DNA of 8,195 nt from an uncultured Thermomicrobiales bacterium (GTDB taxonomy: Bacteria > Chloroflexota > Chloroflexia > Thermomicrobiales > UBA6265): positions 1 through 8,195 of the forward strand of contig CADCWI010000030.1 in the NCBI GenBank assembly GCA_902806355.1, given 5' to 3'. Position 1 is the stretch's first letter; every line of letters begins with the position of its first letter. Both the position numbers and the translations under genes were made by a program. This document shows, in pieces, positions 1-6,814 of this stretch. Below the pieces are notes generated by a model, which was not told the DNA's origin, searched no databases, and saw only the letters and a list, made by a program, of their open reading frames with translations.

Positions 1-473
1 GTGGCAATCGCTTTGATGAGGCGATCAGCTCTTACATCAAGCGGAAGTACACGCTGCGGGTAGGTGAGCGGACCGCGGAAGAGGTGAAGATCGCGATCGG
101 CAGCGCAATGCCGCTCGAAGAGGACATGATGATGGAGGTCCGGGGTCGCGATGAAGTAGCCGGGCTGCCGCGAACCATCCAGATATCATCCAGCGAAGTG
201 ACGGATGCCATCACCGAACCGCTGGAGTCGATCATCGGTGCAGTGCGGGCAGTCCTCGAAGAAACCCCTCCGGAGCTCTCGTCGGACATCATCGACAAGG
301 GAATGATCCTTACCGGCGGTGGCGCCATGTTGCGGCATTTGCCTGATCTCCTCACAGAAGTCACCGGCGTTCCCTGTTACGTTGCGGATGACCCTCTGTC
401 ATGTGTCGCAATCGGCACCGGGCTGGCCCTGGAACACATGCACATCCTGCGCGACAGCCTCGAGGAACCATAG
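1..473 (+). CDS. mreB: Rod shape-determining protein MreB, C-terminal part (5' end outside window)
   Basis: MreB is a bacterial actin homologue. It forms ATP-dependent filaments under the inner face of the membrane and steers the cell-wall elongation machinery in rod-shaped cells. The window enters the gene in frame 3, and 156 codons plus a TAG stop are visible, a little under half of the usual 330-350 residues. Recognisable segments in order are [16 protein letters not shown], the [13 protein letters not shown] helix, the [15 protein letters not shown] segment, the [26 protein letters not shown] helices, the adenosine-binding motif [12 protein letters not shown], and the closing [17 protein letters not shown]. 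All match the family closely and the frame is intact. The next plus-strand gene starts over 900 bases later and no mreC or mreD follows, so the gene is either alone or last in its operon. Mbl or another MreB paralogue cannot be excluded from this fragment. Confidence 0.95.
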   Translation, partial: GNRFDEAISSYIKRKYTLRVGERTAEEVKIAIGSAMPLEEDMMMEVRGRDEVAGLPRTIQISSSEVTDAITEPLESIIGAVRAVLEETPPELSSDIIDKGMILTGGGAMLRHLPDLLTEVTGVPCYVADDPLSCVAIGTGLALEHMHILRDSLEEP

Positions 474-711
474 GTCGATCAGCACGTCGTTCTGCAGCGC
501 CCTGGCCATGCGAGAGATGGTTGGTCTGGCAGCATAACGGAAACGGGACTCTACCAGGTGATGAAGCGACCCTTCCGGAATCCCGTTCGCGTCTCCCCGC
601 CGATGGGAGCAACTGACCTCATTGCCGGATCGGTCGTCCAAGGAGCGTCTGGACCGATAGGCGGCGAGAGAGACGCGACAGGTGCGGTCACGGTACCGAT
701 TCCGAAGGTGA

Positions 712-741
712 CGCCGGGCTCACCCGATTTGAGCCCCGGCG
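712..741. repeat. GC-rich stem-loop in the mreB-malQ spacer
   Basis: CGCCGGGCTCA at 712-722 pairs with TGAGCCCCGGCG at 730-741 if one C is bulged, leaving a 7-base loop. It is the most stable simple hairpin in the spacer. No T-run follows it in either direction, so it is not a typical Rho-independent terminator. It lies about 240 bases past the mreB stop, which is far for a terminator. It could be part of a larger RNA fold or chance. Confidence 0.4.
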
Positions 742-1312
742 CTAGGGCAAGGCACAAGCTGCGCTGCACGCCGATATCCGACAATACCGCAAGGTGGGAC
801 ACTGGAGCTGGCTCGCCCGGGGCTGAGCCGAGGAGCGCCGTTGGCGACTTGACCCTTCGTTCGTCACGGTTCGCTCCCAGGGGAACGGCAATCACTGGGC
901 GACAACGTCCTTTGCACCCCACCGTTCGTGACGGGGCCTTGCCTGAAGGTGAAGTGGTCCTACGCGCAACCGACGGAACCTCGGTGGCTGGCGACGGGAC
1001 GACTGACTCGATGCCGTCTCGCGACCAAGGCATGCCACCCTACAGTGGCGGTTTCGTCTTGGGTGAGATGGAGGACACGGTCGTCGCGAAACCGTACAAG
1101 CCGTCGGAGGTGCCCTGGTCCACCGGAGACATCGGTACGTTCGTTGTGGTGCAGGATCTGGACTGTCGAACAGTGCCGGATGTGCGGCGGGGTCCTGTCG
1201 GCAGCAGTGTGCAGCAGTCCAGCGCCAGACTGACGTTGACGAGAGATTCCGTCGTGTCCAAGGGTGAGGATACAGAGTGGATCTGATCCCAAGTGAGCGC
1301 CAGGAACGATGC

Positions 1313-1352
1313 CTCGCGACCCGACCCATCGGGCCAGGGGCCGAGTAGCGAG
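1313..1352 (+). promoter_or_regulatory. Nested hairpin in the malQ leader
   Basis: CTCGC at 1313-1317 can pair with GCGAG at 1348-1352, and inside this CCCGA at 1320-1324 pairs with TCGGG at 1329-1333 around a CCCA loop. The structure ends about 25 bases before the malQ ribosome-binding site, so it would lie in the 5' leader if transcription starts upstream. The stems are short and no partner for the ribosome-binding site was found, so a regulatory role is only a possibility. Confidence 0.2.
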
Positions 1353-1376
1353 CCTATCTCCCATGTCCAGCGTCGC

Positions 1377-1383
1377 AGGAGGG
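1377..1383 (+). promoter_or_regulatory. Ribosome-binding site that fixes the malQ start
   Basis: AGGAGGG lies 6-7 bases before the ATG at 1390. It favours that codon over the in-frame ATG at 1309, which would add 27 residues of unconserved, Arg-rich sequence and has no such site before it. The protein from 1390 begins MKFPRASGILLHPTSLPG, the normal start of bacterial amylomaltases. Confidence 0.85.
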
Positions 1384-1389
1384 CGTTCC

Positions 1390-2970
1390 ATGAAGTTCCC
1401 ACGTGCCAGCGGTATCCTGCTCCATCCCACATCACTTCCGGGCCCGCATGGCATCGGTGATTTCGGGCCGTCAGCGTTCCGTTTCATCGACTGGTTAAAT
1501 GAGGGTGGTCAACGACTGTGGCAGGTCATGCCGCTTGGACCGACCGGATACGGGAATTCGCCGTATGCATCACCGTCCGCGTTTGCGGGAAACCCGCTCC
1601 TGATCTCACTGCCATGGCTTCAGGGCGACGGGCTCCTGACCGACCGGGATCTCTCAGCCGCACCAGTATTTCCGGATGACCACGTGGAATTCGAGGCCGT
1701 CTCCGCGTTTAAGGACGGCATGCTCAGGCGAGCGTTCGACGCGTTCCGTCGCGGGGGAGGGAGTGAGCTCCGCGCTGAATTCGAGCAATTTTGTCAGGAC
1801 GAACGATACTGGCTTGACAGCTACGCGCTCTACATGGCCGTCAAACGTGCTCATGGCATGTCGGCCTGGCACGATTGGGAGGAGCCGATCAGGCTGCGGT
1901 CCGGAGATGCGGTCGAAGCGTGGTCGATCCGTGAAGCCCAGGAGATCCGGTACCAGAAGTTCGTCCAGTTCCATTTCAACCGCCAGTGGCTCCGTTTGAA
2001 GGCGTATGCCAATGAGCGACACATCCGGATCATCGGTGACATCCCAATCTTCGTGGCAGAAGACAGCGCTGATGTCTGGTCGTCGCAGGAGCTGTTCAAG
2101 CTGGACGATGCCGGCGTCGCGACCGAGGTTGCCGGGGTTCCTCCCGATCCGTTCTCCGATACCGGCCAGATCTGGGGTAATCCCGTCTATGACTGGGAAG
2201 CGATGCGGAGCGATGCATTTGCCTGGTGGTCTTCCCGGATCGGTCGCATGCTTGCTACCGTGGACATCATCCGGATCGACCATTTTCGGGGGTTTGCGGC
2301 GGCATGGCTCGTTCCGGCGGGATCGGACACGGCTGCTGCTGGTCATTGGGAGCTTGCGCCCGGTGGCGACGTCTTCGCGGCGATCCGACGAAGGCATGGT
2401 GACCTGCCGATCATCATCGAGGACCTTGGCGTGATCACCCCGGACGTCATCTCGCTCCGTGAAGTGCTCGGGTTTCCCGGCATGAGCGTGCTTCAGTTCG
2501 CCTTCGAGAACAACCCCGCGAACGTGTATCTGCCGCATAACTACCGATCGAATTCCGTCGTCTACACCGCAACGCATGACAATCAAACGACTGTCGGCTG
2601 GTTCCAGTCGCGGTCGCCGGAAGACCGGGCCGCCGTGCAGCGATACCTTGGCCGGGATGGTGGTGACGTCGCCTGGGACTTGATCCGGACAGCATTGGCG
2701 TCGGTGGCGGACACAGCCATCCTCTCGATGCAGGATGTGCTGCGCCTCGATGATCGCGCCCGCATGAACGTGCCGGGAAAACCTGAAGGAAACTGGTCGT
2801 GGCGATGTCGAGGGGATCAGCTCGCGAGCGATCTCGCGGCAGGACTGCGGGACATGACGTGGCTCTATGGGCGCCTGGCAGAGGAGAAAGTATCCGTCGG
2901 GCGAAACCCGTGGGATTACACCTACCCCGAAAGCCAGCAGAAGGCAATTGACCCTCGCCACGGCCGATGA
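1390..2970 (+). CDS. malQ: 4-alpha-glucanotransferase (amylomaltase), GH77
   Basis: MalQ is a cytoplasmic enzyme that moves alpha-1,4-glucan segments from one maltodextrin to another, releasing glucose or lengthening chains in maltodextrin and glycogen metabolism. The 526 residues match the short amylomaltase type found in Thermus (about 500 residues), without the long N-terminal extension of the E. coli enzyme. The N-terminus carries SGILLHPTSLPGPHGIGDFG and the substrate-site stretch QVMPLGPTGYGNSPYASPSAFAGNPLLI. The catalytic triad of the family is complete: nucleophile Asp297 in IRIDHFRG, acid/base Glu344 in IIEDLGVITPDV, and transition-state stabiliser Asp397 in ATHDNQTTVGW. GDIPIFVAEDSADVW (about 213-227) and the C-terminal MQDVLRLDDRARMNVPG also match. 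The end of the protein (NPWDYTYPESQQKAIDPRHGR) is slightly longer than usual. The branching enzyme follows 106 bases later on the same strand, so joint transcription is likely. Function is nearly certain from the motifs; the physiological substrate is not shown. Confidence 0.97.
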   Translation: MKFPRASGILLHPTSLPGPHGIGDFGPSAFRFIDWLNEGGQRLWQVMPLGPTGYGNSPYASPSAFAGNPLLISLPWLQGDGLLTDRDLSAAPVFPDDHVEFEAVSAFKDGMLRRAFDAFRRGGGSELRAEFEQFCQDERYWLDSYALYMAVKRAHGMSAWHDWEEPIRLRSGDAVEAWSIREAQEIRYQKFVQFHFNRQWLRLKAYANERHIRIIGDIPIFVAEDSADVWSSQELFKLDDAGVATEVAGVPPDPFSDTGQIWGNPVYDWEAMRSDAFAWWSSRIGRMLATVDIIRIDHFRGFAAAWLVPAGSDTAAAGHWELAPGGDVFAAIRRRHGDLPIIIEDLGVITPDVISLREVLGFPGMSVLQFAFENNPANVYLPHNYRSNSVVYTATHDNQTTVGWFQSRSPEDRAAVQRYLGRDGGDVAWDLIRTALASVADTAILSMQDVLRLDDRARMNVPGKPEGNWSWRCRGDQLASDLAAGLRDMTWLYGRLAEEKVSVGRNPWDYTYPESQQKAIDPRHGR

Positions 2971-3064
2971 ACCACACCGATGATTTACCAGGCCCGGTCG
3001 CGATCGCGATACCAGACTCACCGTTGCATCTTGCCGGCACCAAGTCCGCATAGCGACCTTTCCC

Positions 3065-3070
3065 AAGGAG
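3065..3070 (+). promoter_or_regulatory. Ribosome-binding site of the GH57 branching enzyme
   Basis: AAGGAG ends 6 bases before the ATG at 3077, a normal spacing. It supports that start, which places the first conserved GH57 motif at residues 13-18, as in the family. Confidence 0.8.
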
Positions 3071-3076
3071 ATCTGT

Positions 3077-4789
3077 ATGAGCAACGGATTCGGAGCGTTC
3101 ACCTTCGTTCTCCACAGTCACCTGCCCTATGCAAGGCAGGCGGGCATGTGGCCGCACGGGGAGGAGTGGGTGCACGAGGCGATCGCGGAGACCTATGTTC
3201 CGTTGCTCAATGCGTTGTATGACCTCCTGGAAGAGGGCGTCGACTTTCGGATCACGGTGAGCGTGACGCCGATTCTCGCCGAGCAGCTGGCGGATCCCCT
3301 GATCGTCGAACACTTCCTGACGTATGCCGAAGAGAGGGCGGCCTGGGCTGCGGCCGACATCTCGCGCTTCGAAGATGCCGGAGACAGCCAGCTCAAGGAA
3401 CTGGCGATCCACTTTCACCATTGGTACTCACGAATTCTGACGTCCTTCCGCGATCGGTACGATCGTGACATCCTCGGTGCCCTGAAGCGCTTGCAGGAAG
3501 CGGGTGTCGTCGAAATCTCCACGAGCGCCGCGACTCACGGCTACCTCCCGTTATTGTCGCGAGACTCATCCATCTTCGGGCAGATCCAGACAGGCGTTGC
3601 CGCGTACCGGCGGCACTTCGGCAAGGATCCGAAAGCGATCTGGCTTCCCGAATGTGCCTATCGCCCTGCGTATTTCGATGACACGGCAGGAAGCGATGTG
3701 CTTCGTCCAGGTATCGAAAGTTACCTCGAGGCACAGGGCATCCGGGTGTTCTTCGTGGAGACCCATACCATCGAGGGTGGTCGCCCGGTCGGTAAAGCCG
3801 CGGGAGAAGCGATGGGGCTGTATGGCTCCGTCTCGCGGCGATACGCTGTCGAGCTGACGGAAGTCGAGCAAAACGAGCCAGGGACGACATACGAGACCTA
3901 CTGGGTTGGTGATGCACCGGGTAACGTCGCGGTGCTTGGGCGAAACAACCGTACTGGTCAGCAGGTATGGTCCGGGGACTTCGGCTATCCAGGTGATTTT
4001 CTCTACCGGGAATTCCATCGAAAGGATGGTGTCTCGGGGATGCAGTACTGGAGCATTGGCCCGCCGGGCACCGATCTCGGCAACAAGCCGCCTTACGATC
4101 CGGATCGTGCCCGTGCCCGTGTAGCCGAGCACGCTCGCCATTTCGTCGGCCTGGTGGAAGAGTTGCTCGAGCAGTACCGCGATAACACCGGTCGTTACGG
4201 CATCATCTCTTCGAATTACGATACCGAGCTGTTCGGGCATTGGTGGTTCGAAGGCGTCGACTGGCTGAAGGAGGTGCTCAGAGGCCTGGCGCAATCACCA
4301 GGCGTAGACCTCACCACAGCCTCCGCCTTCGTGGATGACCACGATCCCGATCGGGTAATCGCATTGCCTGAATCGAGCTGGGGATCGGGTGGCAATCACT
4401 TCACGTGGCTGAATGTCGACACCGAGTGGATGTGGGCGCCGATTCACGAGGCGGAAAGACGGATGGAAGCGCTCGTCGAGGCTCATCCGGATGCCACGGG
4501 TGTGAAGGAGGCCGTGTTGAACCAGGTGGCTCGGGAGCTGCTTCTGCTGCAGAGCAGCGATTGGCCGTTCCTGGTCACGACGGGCCAGGCCAAGGAGTAC
4601 GCCTCCATGCGCTTCACCGAACACGTGGACCGATTCAACGACGTGGCGCTCATCGCCGAGAAATCGGGAGATCCAACTCCAGAAGAATTGGATACCCTGA
4701 CCGCCTTGGCAGAGCGCGACAATCCGTTTCCAGACATCGATTACCGCGTCTTCGCCGAGCGTCAGGGATCAGCGGCACTTCCGACCTGA
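3077..4789 (+). CDS. 1,4-alpha-glucan branching enzyme, GH57 family (DUF1957-type)
   Basis: This enzyme cuts an alpha-1,4 chain and reattaches it by an alpha-1,6 bond, building branch points in cytoplasmic glycogen. The 570 residues show all five GH57 regions: I, HSHLPY at 13-18; II, GVVEISTSAATHGYLP at 143-158; III, WLPECAY with predicted nucleophile Glu192; IV, YDTELFGHWWFEG with predicted acid/base Asp382; and V, SSWGSGGNHFTWLN at 433-446. The C-terminal helical domain has LLLLQSSDWPFL (488-499) and ends with the typical NPFPDIDYR. The protein is a little longer than the Thermus enzyme (about 520); the extra residues lie mainly between regions III and IV. There is no C-terminal helix-hairpin-helix tail like that of the Thermococcus enzyme. 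Region IV is of the branching-enzyme type rather than the amylopullulanase type. The gene follows malQ in the same direction, which fits glycogen remodelling. Related GH57 alpha-amylases share this fold, so branching activity is inferred, though strongly. Confidence 0.93.
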   Translation: MSNGFGAFTFVLHSHLPYARQAGMWPHGEEWVHEAIAETYVPLLNALYDLLEEGVDFRITVSVTPILAEQLADPLIVEHFLTYAEERAAWAAADISRFEDAGDSQLKELAIHFHHWYSRILTSFRDRYDRDILGALKRLQEAGVVEISTSAATHGYLPLLSRDSSIFGQIQTGVAAYRRHFGKDPKAIWLPECAYRPAYFDDTAGSDVLRPGIESYLEAQGIRVFFVETHTIEGGRPVGKAAGEAMGLYGSVSRRYAVELTEVEQNEPGTTYETYWVGDAPGNVAVLGRNNRTGQQVWSGDFGYPGDFLYREFHRKDGVSGMQYWSIGPPGTDLGNKPPYDPDRARARVAEHARHFVGLVEELLEQYRDNTGRYGIISSNYDTELFGHWWFEGVDWLKEVLRGLAQSPGVDLTTASAFVDDHDPDRVIALPESSWGSGGNHFTWLNVDTEWMWAPIHEAERRMEALVEAHPDATGVKEAVLNQVARELLLLQSSDWPFLVTTGQAKEYASMRFTEHVDRFNDVALIAEKSGDPTPEELDTLTALAERDNPFPDIDYRVFAERQGSAALPT

Positions 4790-4827
4790 GCCGTCTCGAA
4801 ACCAATGCCGGCATTCAGGGCACGGTT
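4790..4827. other. Short gap between convergent genes, with a 12-bp palindrome
   Basis: Only 38 bases separate the stop of the plus-strand branching enzyme gene from the stop of the minus-strand solute-binding protein gene. AATGCCGGCATT at 4804-4815 is a perfect palindrome without a loop, so as RNA it could form only a poor hairpin. No stem followed by a T-run is seen, so transcription from each side may end by Rho or run into the opposite gene. Confidence 0.5.
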
Positions 4828-6666
4828 TCAGGAGTCGCGTCCGCGTACGACCACATCGGCGTCAATCCGCACCGGTAACGATCCCGACCAGGGGCCCTGC
4901 CGGGTGCCTTGCAGCCACGGGTGCTGGACAAATCGCTGGACCCAGTGGCCGAGCGGAATGTACACGGCGTTATCGAGCAGATTTTGTTCGGCGTCACGAT
5001 ATGCGCGGTTGCGCGTGTCGGGATCAAGGGAGACTCTGGCCTCAGAGATACGCTCCTGGAATCTGGTAGCGGCATCACCGGGATCACTGTCTTCAAGCGC
5101 TGGAAGTTCCGCCGACCAATTGAACCAGCCACGCATCGCGGTCGAATCCGGGTTCGCGGCCGTGTCGAGAATCGCGGCCGTTTCGCTTACGGTCCACCAC
5201 CAAACGATATCGAATTGACGACCCCCATTGTCCCGTTGCCGTGCGGCAATCTGGTCGGAGGTTAGGCTGGAATCGTGCCGGATCGCGAGTCCGCTGTTCT
5301 CTTCGATCATCCGCAGCAACGCCGCGTGCCGTTCGATGTCGTCCGGGCTATCGGTCGCTGGCTGGAAGTAGACGATATCTGGAGCGTCGGCGGTGGGATC
5401 GAATCCCGCCGCTTCAAAGAGTTGCGCGGCGGACCCTTGGTCACCAAAGTCGGCCGCGACCGGCTCGTATCCTGACGTGAGGCTGACAACGGGCGGCACG
5501 AATCCGGTGGCGGGCACGAAACCGTCCTCCCAGATCTCGGATGCCCAGGTTCCCCGGTCGACCGCGGCGGCTACGCCTCGCCGGACCCGGACATCGCCGA
5601 ACGGTTCCTGGTTGAAGTCGAGTCCTATCGCCATCGTAGATGCCTGGCTCTCGATGGTGACGAGATCGTTCGAGAGTGCCTCATCGTCCCGGATCGCGGC
5701 AGTCAGGGAAAGCGGAACGTCCGCGATCGCCAGATCGCCGGATCGATACAGTTCGATTGCTCGGGAGTCGGCGTCCACTCCATCCAGAATCCGCCAGACG
5801 ACCCGCGCAATGGATGGTGACGGGTCACCCCAGTACTCGGTGTTCGGCTCCATGACGAGGCGGTCGCCGTCCACGAGTTCGGTGAACCGCCATGCGCCTG
5901 CACCGGCGTCTGCTAGGAGGGGATCATTGGCGTCCGAATTCTCTACGACCTCAAGATCCAGCACTGCCCAGACAAAGGTAGCGAGGGAAGACGGGAACGA
6001 GCTGTCCGGCTGGACGAGCGAGATCTCTACGGTGCGGTCATCGATCGCGGCGAACCCGATGTCGGTGCTCTCACCCGACGTGAACGCTTCGAATCCATCG
6101 ACGTTGCTCATGAACGTGGCCATCGGCGACACCGCCCGGGGATCGAGCGCGCGTTTCCATGATGCGATGCAGTCTTCCGACCCGATCGCCTGTCCAGAGG
6201 CAAATCTCAGGTCCGGCTTGAGCGTAACTCTCCAACGCGACGCGTCATCGACGGGCTCGACGCTCTCAGCGAGATCCGGTTCTACCGCGCCATTCTCATT
6301 GAAACGAAGGGGACCGGCCCAGACGTGGGGCAGGACCACCCAGAACGGCCCCCAGTTGACCGTGCGATGAGGGTCGATCGTCACAGGCTGCCCAAACGGA
6401 TTGAGCGGCAGGTGCAGCTCGACATCTGTCTCCACCTCTCCATCCTGGACCGTCGCCCGGGCAGTAGCGACTTGAACGCCCCGCACATTCTGGACAGTAC
6501 TCCCCACAGCGCCGATCATTGACCCACCGCCAAGAACCGCGATCGCGCGTAGCATGTCCCTCCGGGAGTGTGGCGGAACTCCCTCCCGCACGGCCTTCCC
6601 CACGGCATCGGGGAGGGTTTGGACCGGAGTGCCTTGCGGGGCCTCGGGCGTCGAGCGGGTCGTCAT
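4828..6666 (-). CDS. ABC transporter solute-binding protein, family 5 (peptide-binding type), Tat-exported
   Basis: This is the extracytoplasmic receptor of an ABC importer of the DppA/OppA class, which usually takes up di- or oligopeptides, though family 5 members can bind other solutes. Of the 612 residues, about the first 71 look like a Tat signal: a long polar n-region, SRRDML at 34-39, a hydrophobic stretch AIAVLGGGSMIGAVGS, and an ARA site at 69-71. There is no lipobox cysteine, so membrane anchoring is not explained. The family 5 body runs from about 85. It starts with TIDPHRTVNWGPFWV at 97-110 and then has the signature area VEPDLAESVEPVDDASRWRVTLKPDLRFASG at 128-158. Later come GAGAWRF, VRRGVAAAVDR and the C-terminal NAVYIPLGHWVQRFV. 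The protein is strongly acidic. The start at 6666 is supported by GAGGAGG, though its 4-base spacing is short. An M42 peptidase lies 148 bases upstream on the same strand; no permease or ATPase gene is in view. The ligand is unknown. Confidence 0.92.
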   Translation of the reverse strand: MTTRSTPEAPQGTPVQTLPDAVGKAVREGVPPHSRRDMLRAIAVLGGGSMIGAVGSTVQNVRGVQVATARATVQDGEVETDVELHLPLNPFGQPVTIDPHRTVNWGPFWVVLPHVWAGPLRFNENGAVEPDLAESVEPVDDASRWRVTLKPDLRFASGQAIGSEDCIASWKRALDPRAVSPMATFMSNVDGFEAFTSGESTDIGFAAIDDRTVEISLVQPDSSFPSSLATFVWAVLDLEVVENSDANDPLLADAGAGAWRFTELVDGDRLVMEPNTEYWGDPSPSIARVVWRILDGVDADSRAIELYRSGDLAIADVPLSLTAAIRDDEALSNDLVTIESQASTMAIGLDFNQEPFGDVRVRRGVAAAVDRGTWASEIWEDGFVPATGFVPPVVSLTSGYEPVAADFGDQGSAAQLFEAAGFDPTADAPDIVYFQPATDSPDDIERHAALLRMIEENSGLAIRHDSSLTSDQIAARQRDNGGRQFDIVWWWTVSETAAILDTAANPDSTAMRGWFNWSAELPALEDSDPGDAATRFQERISEARVSLDPDTRNRAYRDAEQNLLDNAVYIPLGHWVQRFVQHPWLQGTRQGPWSGSLPVRIDADVVVRGRDS

Positions 6667-6670
6667 GAAT

Positions 6671-6677
6671 CCTCCTC
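6671..6677 (-). promoter_or_regulatory. Strong ribosome-binding site with short spacing, next to an interlocked structure
   Basis: On the minus strand GAGGAGG is followed by only four bases (ATTC) before the ATG of the solute-binding protein gene. The same site begins 4 bases after the last arm of the interlocked stems at 6682-6723. Folding of that structure could therefore hinder or permit ribosome access. Confidence 0.75.
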
Positions 6678-6681
6678 AAGT

Positions 6682-6723
6682 AGCTGACTTGAACGAGCCG
6701 GGGACGTCAGCTCCTGGGCTCGT
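6682..6723 (-). promoter_or_regulatory. Interlocked inverted repeats (H-type pseudoknot or alternative hairpins) before the SBP gene
   Basis: Read on the minus strand, the order is ACGAGCC (6723-6717), a 4-base gap, AGCTGAC (6712-6706), a 6-base gap, GGCTCGT (6699-6693), a 4-base gap, and GTCAGCT (6688-6682). The first and third arms pair over 7 perfect bp, as do the second and fourth. Each stem alone would enclose a 17-base loop. The stems cross, so they form either a pseudoknot or two mutually exclusive hairpins. The last arm ends 4 bases before the Shine-Dalgarno sequence of the solute-binding protein gene. That position fits a translational switch or an mRNA stabiliser behind the M42 gene. 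I see no match to the conserved bases of SAM-II, preQ1 or other pseudoknot riboswitches I can recall. The sequence shows the pairing; function is inference. Confidence 0.5.
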
Positions 6724-6814
6724 CATCTCTCACGACCGGTCCGGTACGCCATGGTGCATCTACTGCCCCTTACAACGCACGACGCCCTGCACCTGTTCCG
6801 CTGCAACGTGACTA

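Larger units (their letters stand above)
474..1389. other. Long intergenic region with no convincing gene; possible structured RNA or decayed sequence
   Basis: About 916 bases separate mreB from malQ. The longest open frame (558-1286, plus strand, 242 codons from GTG) looks non-coding. It has no Shine-Dalgarno sequence before its start, rare codons such as AGG, AGA, ATA and CTA are scattered through it, and its product is a Pro/Gly/Arg/Thr-rich string with no fold I recognise. Open frames on the other strand are no better. Several inverted repeats are visible: a 7-bp pair at 629-635 with 652-658; a GC-rich 11-bp stem with one bulge at 712-722 with 730-741; a 5-bp pair with 6-base loop at about 1035-1050; and a nested hairpin at 1313-1352 in the malQ leader. 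Such stems are common by chance in GC-rich DNA. I found no tRNA, rRNA, RNase P, tmRNA or known riboswitch core. The promoter of malQ probably lies here, but no clear -35/-10 pair stands out. Confidence 0.6.

Noticed and set aside
542..587. AACGGGA and TCCCGTT as a possible mreB terminator
   Set aside because: The 7-bp arms are separated by 32 bases and no T-run follows; this is within chance expectation.
793..800. GGTGGGAC, similar to part of the T-box sequence
   Set aside because: The rest of the T-box consensus (CCGCG) does not follow, no stem I elements were found upstream, and no aminoacyl-tRNA synthetase or amino acid gene lies downstream.
558..1286. A 242-codon plus-strand open frame in the mreB-malQ spacer
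   Set aside because: There is no ribosome-binding site, the codons include many that the neighbouring real genes avoid, the product is low in recognisable structure, and no domain is visible. High GC content makes long chance frames common.
1309..1389. An upstream in-frame ATG that would lengthen MalQ by 27 residues
   Set aside because: The added residues are not conserved in amylomaltases, and the strong Shine-Dalgarno sequence at 1377-1383 points to the ATG at 1390.
1654..3102. A 482-codon minus-strand open frame opposite malQ
   Set aside because: It lies antisense to a gene with a complete catalytic triad; its product is Arg/His/Pro-rich and matches nothing. It is a by-product of GC-rich codon use.
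5393..6370. A 325-codon plus-strand open frame opposite the solute-binding protein gene
   Set aside because: The product is a Ser/Arg/Thr-rich string typical of the reverse of an acidic protein, and the minus-strand gene carries clear family 5 features.
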